From Micromonospora olivasterospora (GTDB taxonomy: Bacteria; Actinomycetota; Actinomycetes; Mycobacteriales; Micromonosporaceae): a stretch of DNA of 64,000 nucleotides. The stretch is taken from assembly GCF_007830265.1 (NCBI RefSeq), contig NZ_VLKE01000001.1, positions 5,890,001-5,954,000 on the forward strand, written 5' to 3'. The notes beneath the pieces were generated by a model. The model saw nothing but the letters and a program-made list of their open reading frames with translations. It ran no database searches and was not told the DNA's origin. Shown here piece by piece: positions 59,720 to 64,000 of the stretch. Numbering within the stretch: position 1 is the first letter of the stretch; each line of letters starts with the position of its first letter. The position numbers and the translations under genes are program-made.

Positions 59720-61592
59720 TCACGCCAGGGTGCGCGCCGCGGCGACGATGTCGCCCACCCCGATCCCCGCCTGGTCCATCAGCTGGGTGGGCGTCCCGGA
59801 GGTCGGCAGCCCGCGTACCGCCAGGTGTCTCACCCGTACCGGCTCGGCGAGATCGGCCAGCGACTCCAGCACCGCCGACCCGAGCCCGCCCTCCGGGTAG
59901 TGGTCCTCGACGACCACCAGCCGGCCGCCGGTGTCACGGACGGCCTCGCGCACCCGGCCGGCGTCCAGCGGCTTGACCGAGTACGCGTCGATGACCCGGG
60001 CGGTGATCCCCTCCCCCGCCAACGCCTCGGCGGCCGCGAGGCAGTTGTGCACCGTCACTCCCGCACCGATCAGCGCCACCCGGTCGTCGGCCCCGCCCCG
60101 CAGCAGCTTGCTGCCCCCGACCGGGAAGGCCTCGTCGTTGTCGTACAGCACCGGGTGCCCGCCCCGGGTCGTGCGCAGGTAGTTGACGCCCCTGCGGTCG
60201 ACCATCTCGACGACGAGCGCGGCGCAGGACACGGCGTCGCTGGGGTAGAGCACCGTCGACCCCTGGACGGCGCGCATGGCCGCCAGATCCTCCAGCCCCA
60301 TCTGCGAGGGCCCGTCCGCACCGATCTCCACCCCGGCGTGCGACCCGGACAGGGCGATGTCGGCACCGGAGATCCCCGCCATGCGGACGAAGTCGTAGGC
60401 GCGGGAGAGGAACGCCGCGAACGTCGAGGCGAAGGGCCGGTACCCGCGCACCTGCAACCCGACCGCCGCGGCGACCAACTGCTGCTCCGAGATGAACATC
60501 TCGAAGTACCGGTCGGCGTGGGCCTCGGCGAACCGGTCGGCGCGGGTGGAGTCGCTGACCTCGCCGTCGAGGGCCACCACGTCCGGGCGTACGCCCAGCG
60601 CGCGCAGCGCGTCGCCGTACGCGTTGCGGGTGGCCACCTTCGCTCCCCTGTCGTACCGGGGCAGTTGGGGCCTCCGGCCCGCGGCCCGCTCGGGCGCGGG
60701 CGGGCCGGCTCGGGCCGGGGCCCGTCGACCCGGATCCGGCGCACCCCGCCGAGGGCCGCCACGGCCCGCTCGGCCGCGTCGGGCTTGAGCGGCTTGCCGT
60801 GCCAGCCCGGCTTGTTCTCGACCTCGGGCACCCCTTGCCCTTGACCGTCCGGGCCAGCACCACCGTCGGACCCGTCGCCCGGCGGGCCCGCGCGAACGCG
60901 TCGTCGATCGCGGCCAGGTCGTGCCCGTCGATCACGATCGCCTGGCAGCCGAACGCCTCGACCCGCCGCCGGTAGGTGTCCAGGTCCCACTCCAGCTCGG
61001 TCGGCCCCCGCTGCCCGAACCGGTTCACGTCGACGATCGCCGTGAGGTTGCGCAGCCCGTAGTGCCCGGCCTTGTCCAGCGCCTCCCAGATGGAGCCCTC
61101 CGCCGTCTCGCTGTCGCCGCACAGCACCCACACGTGGAACGGCAGGCGGTCGAGGTACTGGCCGGCCAGCGCGATCCCGACGCCGACCGGCAGGCCCTGG
61201 CCGAGCGACCCGGTGGCGACGTCGACCCAGGGCAGCGCCGGGGTGGGATGCCCCTGCAGGCGCGAGCCCAACTGCCGGTACGTGTCGACCAACTCCTGGT
61301 CGGTGATCGCGCCCACCGCCTTGAAGACCGAGTACAGCAGCGGCGAGGCGTGGCCCTTGGAGAAGACGAGGTGGTCGTTGCCCCGGTGGCAGGCGTCCGC
61401 CCAGTCGTAGCGCAGGTGCCGGGAGATCAGCACCGCGAGCAGGTCGGCGGCGGACAGGCTCGAGGTGGGATGCCCGGAGCCGGCCCGGGTGCTGCACCGG
61501 ATCGCGTCCACCCGCAGCTGGGCGGCGAGCTCGCGGAGCTGGGTGAGCTGCTCCTCGCCGAGCGTCCGCTCTGCTTCCATCGTCACCGGCAT
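59720..61592 (-). CDS. Transketolase, two frame breaks
   Basis: The ATG at 61592 has GGAGG directly upstream. The N-terminal TPP domain has AGSGHPTSSLSAADLLAVL, FSKGHASPLLYSVFKA, LGQGLPVGVGIALAG and WVLCGDSETAEGSIWEA with VDVNRFGQ. The pyrimidine domain is in another frame (MATRNAYGDALRALG, FEMFISEQQLVAAAVGLQVR, HAGVEIGADGPSQM). One base is missing at 60831-60834 (GKG[V]PEVENK) and another between 60655 and 60720. With both restored the protein is 624 residues. It exchanges two-carbon units in the pentose phosphate pathway. Because of its single-chain, short form it may be a specialised copy rather than the housekeeping enzyme. Confidence 0.85.
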
Positions 61593-61741
61593 CGCCTCCG
61601 TACCCACCGTAGCCAGGACGACCCCGGCCGTGTCCCGTAACCACCGATTGGCCCGGCCACGGGGGCTGCGGGCGTCGCCGTTTGGGGCGGCGGGGCGCGG
61701 GTAGACGGGCGCATCCAGCCCGATTAGGGAGGCCTCAGAAG

Positions 61742-62143
61742 GTGGACAGCGACGACTTCATCGGCTCGGTGGCGAAGCGGGCAAAGACGTCGGTGGGCCA
61801 GGCGGCGGACATCACCCGGGCCACCCTGACGACCCTGGCGGAACGGATCGACGGCGGCGAGGCGCGCGACCTGGCCGCGCAACTCCCCGAGGATCTGCGC
61901 GGCTACGCGTTCGCGGCCACCGAGACGGCCGAGAAGTTCAGCCGCGACGTGTTCGTGGCACGGGTCAGCGGACGCGCCGCGGTCGACGTGCCGCTGGCGG
62001 AGGCCGGCGTCCGGGCGGTGTTCGAGACCCTCCGCGAGGGCGTCACCCCGGGCCAGTACTCCGACGCCGTCGCCCAGCTCCCGTCGAAGCTCTGGGACCT
62101 GGTGAACCCGTCGGCGCCCTACGTGGAGCGCAGCAGCGGTTGA
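61742..62143 (+). CDS. DUF2267 domain protein
   Basis: This 133-residue helical protein starts at the GTG at 61742, preceded by GGGAGG. It reads DFIGSVAKRAKTSVGQAADI, LTTLAERIDGGEARDLAAQL, RVSGRAAVDVPLAEAGVRAV and YSDAVAQLPSKLWDLVNPSA. This is the DUF2267 pattern of two repeated helical units. The function is unknown. The gene ends 7 bases before the F420 oxidoreductase gene, so they may be cotranscribed. It is divergent from transketolase. Confidence 0.82.
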   Translation: MDSDDFIGSVAKRAKTSVGQAADITRATLTTLAERIDGGEARDLAAQLPEDLRGYAFAATETAEKFSRDVFVARVSGRAAVDVPLAEAGVRAVFETLREGVTPGQYSDAVAQLPSKLWDLVNPSAPYVERSSG

Positions 62144-62150
62144 CGCGGCG

Positions 62151-62846
62151 GTGCCCGGCGACGCGCCGCGGGACCGGTTCGCCTCGGCCCGGGTGGCGCG
62201 GCTGGCCACCGTCGGGGCCGACGGCTGCCCCCACCTGGTGGCGGTGTGCTTCGTCCTGCTCGGCGACGTCGCCTACCACGCCGTGGACCACAAGCCCAAG
62301 CGCCACCGCCGGCTGCGCCGGCTGGAGAACATCCGGGCGACGGGACGGGCGTGCCTGCTGGTCGACGGGTACGACGAGGACTGGTCGAAGCTGTGGTGGG
62401 TCCGGCTCGACGGACACGGCCGCGTGGTGGACGACCCGGCGGAGGAGGACGCGGCCCGCGCCGCGCTGGTCGCCAAGTACCCGCAGTACGCCGACCGGCC
62501 GCCGGACGGGCCGGTCGTCGCCGTCGCGGTGACCCGCTGGTCGGCGTGGTCGGCGGCCGAGGGCACGCCCGACCGGCCCGCGGGCTGCCCCGGCTCACCG
62601 GTACGGGCCGCGCCGCCACTCGGTCTCGCGGGCCTCGTGGGCGGCACGTTCCCGCCGGACGGCGCCGTGCAGCGCGTGCCGGGACGGGCGCAGGACGACG
62701 AGTTCGGCGAGCACGAGCGCCGCGCTGAGCGCGGTGAGCAGGACGGCGGCAGCCAGGGCCGGCAGGTGCAGCGCGACGGGGGTCAGGGCCAGCACCAGCA
62801 CCACGGTGATCAGTCGGGTCCAGAGCAGCGTGCCGAGGACGCGTAG
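62151..62846 (+). CDS. PPOX-class F420-dependent oxidoreductase (TIGR03668-like) with abnormal C-terminal extension
   Basis: The first 140 or so residues from the GTG at 62151 (RFASARVARLATVGADGCPHL, HAVDHKPKRHRRLRRLENI, LLVDGYDEDWSKLWWVRLDG, VAVAVTRWSAWSAAEG) are a complete split-barrel flavin/F420 oxidoreductase. Normal members stop there. Here the frame runs on for about 90 residues of Gly/Gln/Arg-rich nonsense over the antisense of the membrane gene remnant. A lost stop by deletion or base error near 62565 is likely. The family reduces or oxidises small molecules with F420. Confidence 0.75.
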   Translation: MPGDAPRDRFASARVARLATVGADGCPHLVAVCFVLLGDVAYHAVDHKPKRHRRLRRLENIRATGRACLLVDGYDEDWSKLWWVRLDGHGRVVDDPAEEDAARAALVAKYPQYADRPPDGPVVAVAVTRWSAWSAAEGTPDRPAGCPGSPVRAAPPLGLAGLVGGTFPPDGAVQRVPGRAQDDEFGEHERRAERGEQDGGSQGRQVQRDGGQGQHQHHGDQSGPEQRAEDA

Positions 62847-62880
62847 CTGGAAGCCGATGAGCCCGAGCAGTTGACTTCCT
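62595..62880 (-). pseudogene. C-terminal remnant of a polytopic membrane protein (LtrA-like?)
   Basis: The minus strand reads GSQLLGLIGFQLRVLGTLLW, LITVVLVLALTPVALHLPAL, AAAVLLTALSAALVLAELVV and a basic tail ending RRGPYR. Two or three TM helices suggest the end of a larger membrane protein such as low-temperature-requirement protein A; this is a weak assignment. The reading is open up to 62880, where the TnpB element end begins, so the N-terminal part is missing. Confidence 0.5.
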
Positions 62881-62901
62881 CTGCCCCCCTGAAGGGGGCA
62901 G
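62881..62901 (-). repeat. Hairpin at the right end of the IS605-type fragment
   Basis: An 8-bp perfect stem (ctgccccc / gggggcag) with a 5-base loop lies just past the TnpB stop (62916). Position and structure fit the subterminal palindrome that TnpA recognises in IS200/IS605 elements. Confidence 0.6.
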
Positions 62902-63320
62902 ATTCCTGGCGGTGCTCATGCGGCACGCCGGGTGGTTGACGCTTCGCAGCCCACAGGTGCGGGGCTCCACGTCCGTACACGACCAAGCCCGGCCGCGTTG
63001 AGAATGTTCAGGGCCGCGTTGGTGTCGGCGTGGTCGAGGTGCCCGCACGAGGTACAGGTGAACACGACGCCGGTACGGGAGCGGGGGTCACGGTGCCCGC
63101 AGGTTGAGCACGTTTGCGACGTGTACGCTGCTGGCACTTTCAGCAGTTGCCCGCCCCGCTCGGCCAGCTTGTACGCCAGCAGTTCAACGGTGCGTGCGTG
63201 GGCCTCGTTGAGCATGACCCGGTTCAGCCCGGCCTTCTGCCGCACGTTGCGGCCCGGCTCGGCGATGGCGCCTCTCGCAGAGCGGGTCATGTTTTCCACC
63301 CGCAGTTCCTCCACCGCCAC
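62881..63320 (-). mobile_element. IS200/IS605-type TnpB C-terminal fragment with element end
   Basis: The minus-strand reading of 134 residues (62916-63320) has LNEAHARTVELLAYKLAERG, the zinc ribbon SQTCSTCGHRDP and FTCTSCGHLDHADTNAALNI. That is the RuvC-III/zinc-ribbon end of TnpB. The first 260 or so residues, with the RuvC-I Asp and RuvC-II Glu, are missing, so no nuclease activity is possible. The element's right end with its hairpin lies at 62881-62901, where a guide RNA would end. No TnpA is present. Confidence 0.8.
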
Positions 63321-63346
63321 GACGTAACGCCGCCTGGGGGACGACG

Positions 63347-63820
63347 TCAGCGGAGGACGGTGACCTCGACCGGGCCCACCCGCAGCGTGCCGTCGGTCAG
63401 CGGCGAGCAGCGGACGCCGCCACGGCGGCGCAGCGCCTTCCAGGTGCCCGGGCCGACGGTGGCGTCCAGCCAGGCACAGGGCGGGGCGGCCCGGTGGACC
63501 CGCAGTCGCACCGGGCCCTGCCCCGAGTCGAGCACCAGCACGGACCCGACCAGCTCGTCCACCGCGACGCCGGCGGTCAGGATGTTGCGCCGCAACTGCG
63601 TCAGGTCGGCGCCGGGTGGCAGGGACTCCCGCGCGATCACCGTGACGCTCGCGTCGCGGTGCGCCGGCCGACCGAAGTAGCGATCGCCGACGATGCCGAG
63701 CCCGGCGCGGATCTCGACCTGCTCGACGAGCTCGTCGGGCGGAGCCGGGGCCGGACCGTCGGCCGGCCGGCCCACGTAGCGGTGCACCGGCGAGGCCAGC
63801 AGCTGGACGATCTCGGGCAC
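63347..63820 (-). CDS. MOSC domain protein
   Basis: I chose the GTG at 63820 (VPEIVQLLASPVHRYVGRPA). The 157-residue protein has VEIRAGLGIVGDRYFGRPAH, SLPPGADLTQLRRNILTAGV, LVGSVLVLDSGQGPVRLRV, PCAWLDATVGPGTWKALRRR and GGVRCSPLTDG. The Arg-Arg-Asn and Cys in this layout are characteristic of the molybdenum-cofactor sulfurase C-terminal (MOSC) fold. It probably binds molybdenum or sulfur species. Bases 63821-64000 upstream hold no gene that I can support. Confidence 0.85.
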   Translation of the reverse strand: MPEIVQLLASPVHRYVGRPADGPAPAPPDELVEQVEIRAGLGIVGDRYFGRPAHRDASVTVIARESLPPGADLTQLRRNILTAGVAVDELVGSVLVLDSGQGPVRLRVHRAAPPCAWLDATVGPGTWKALRRRGGVRCSPLTDGTLRVGPVEVTVLR

Positions 63821-64000
63821 GGCCGCGATTCTACGGCCGGACCGCACGTCGACCGGCCCGCCGACGAGTACGACAGCACCGCTGAGCGTCCACGATCGGT
63901 ACGCCGCAGGGGTACGGGCGGCGGTCTCCGGGTGCGCTTCCATTGCTGGCAAGCGCCGGGCCATACGGAAAAACCGTACGCCGTCGCGCCCGCGTGATCG

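Noticed and set aside
1..64000. tRNA or rRNA genes
   Set aside because: No cloverleaf with a conserved TpsiC arm or rRNA-like sequence was noticed on either strand.

Overview
The window is very GC-rich with dense codon use typical of an actinomycete. Gene content (F420-linked oxidoreductases, FxSxx-COOH RiPP genes, GT2/GT39 glycosyltransferases, an M50 peptidase with a PqqD-like N-terminus, GTG starts and GTGA/ATGA stop-start overlaps) points to Micromonosporaceae, most likely Micromonospora. This taxonomic call is inference; there is no rRNA or tRNA in the window.

Layout. 1-7308: the 3' part of a giant modular gene made of proline/acidic linkers and about ten near-identical winged-helix modules, with five single-base frame breaks. 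7352-7996: a 5'-truncated M23 peptidase/SH3 remnant. 8061-12391 (minus): a 5'-truncated NRPS whose last module (A tail, PCP, thioesterase with a Cys nucleophile) is fused to an MFS exporter, followed by a kinase of the aminoglycoside-phosphotransferase fold. 12574-17252 (minus): a GT39-like, GT2 and GH26 polysaccharide cassette. 17543-22844: housekeeping and small secreted genes, a MoaD/BNR-repeat pair, a reductase and a deleted PhoD. 23152-35980: a defence island with a small HTH protein, a Uma2 scrap, a MazG-like pyrophosphohydrolase, a PD-(D/E)XK-DUF2075 ATPase, an EVE-HNH endonuclease, a 90-residue protein, then a complete Wadjet type II set jetA-jetB-jetC-jetD. 36086-42073: a serine hydrolase and a collapsed pyrimidine/hydantoin catabolism locus (chimeric aminotransferase/MMSDH, truncated pucR, hydantoinase with internal deletions, intact LLM oxidoreductase). 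42521-45635: an acidic aromatic-free repeat protein next to a PqqD-M50 membrane peptidase. 45715-50369: a subtilase, a small protein and an alpha/beta hydrolase. 50363-58669 (minus): an FxSxx-COOH RiPP operon, fxsA-fxsB-fxsC-fxsC-fxsT. 58751-64000: a SLATT/DUF4231 membrane protein, transketolase, DUF2267, an F420 oxidoreductase, a TnpB fragment and a MOSC protein.

Two kinds of damage recur. First, many long genes (the winged-helix array, jetB, the M50 peptidase, fxsT, fxsB, transketolase) are each restored to one frame by adding back single bases, mostly in G/C runs. These look more like sequencing errors than gene decay, and I annotate the genes as whole. Second, several genes carry real-looking block deletions or fusions (M23, NRPS 5' end, PhoD, aminotransferase/MMSDH, pucR/hydantoinase, membrane gene/TnpB). 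These could be biological deletions or assembly collapse.

The most interesting systems are the defence island, where the MazG, DUF2075 and EVE-HNH genes upstream of Wadjet may form an additional uncharacterised module, the FxSxx-COOH operon with its STAND-like/TIR-like partners, and the acidic-repeat/M50 pair.
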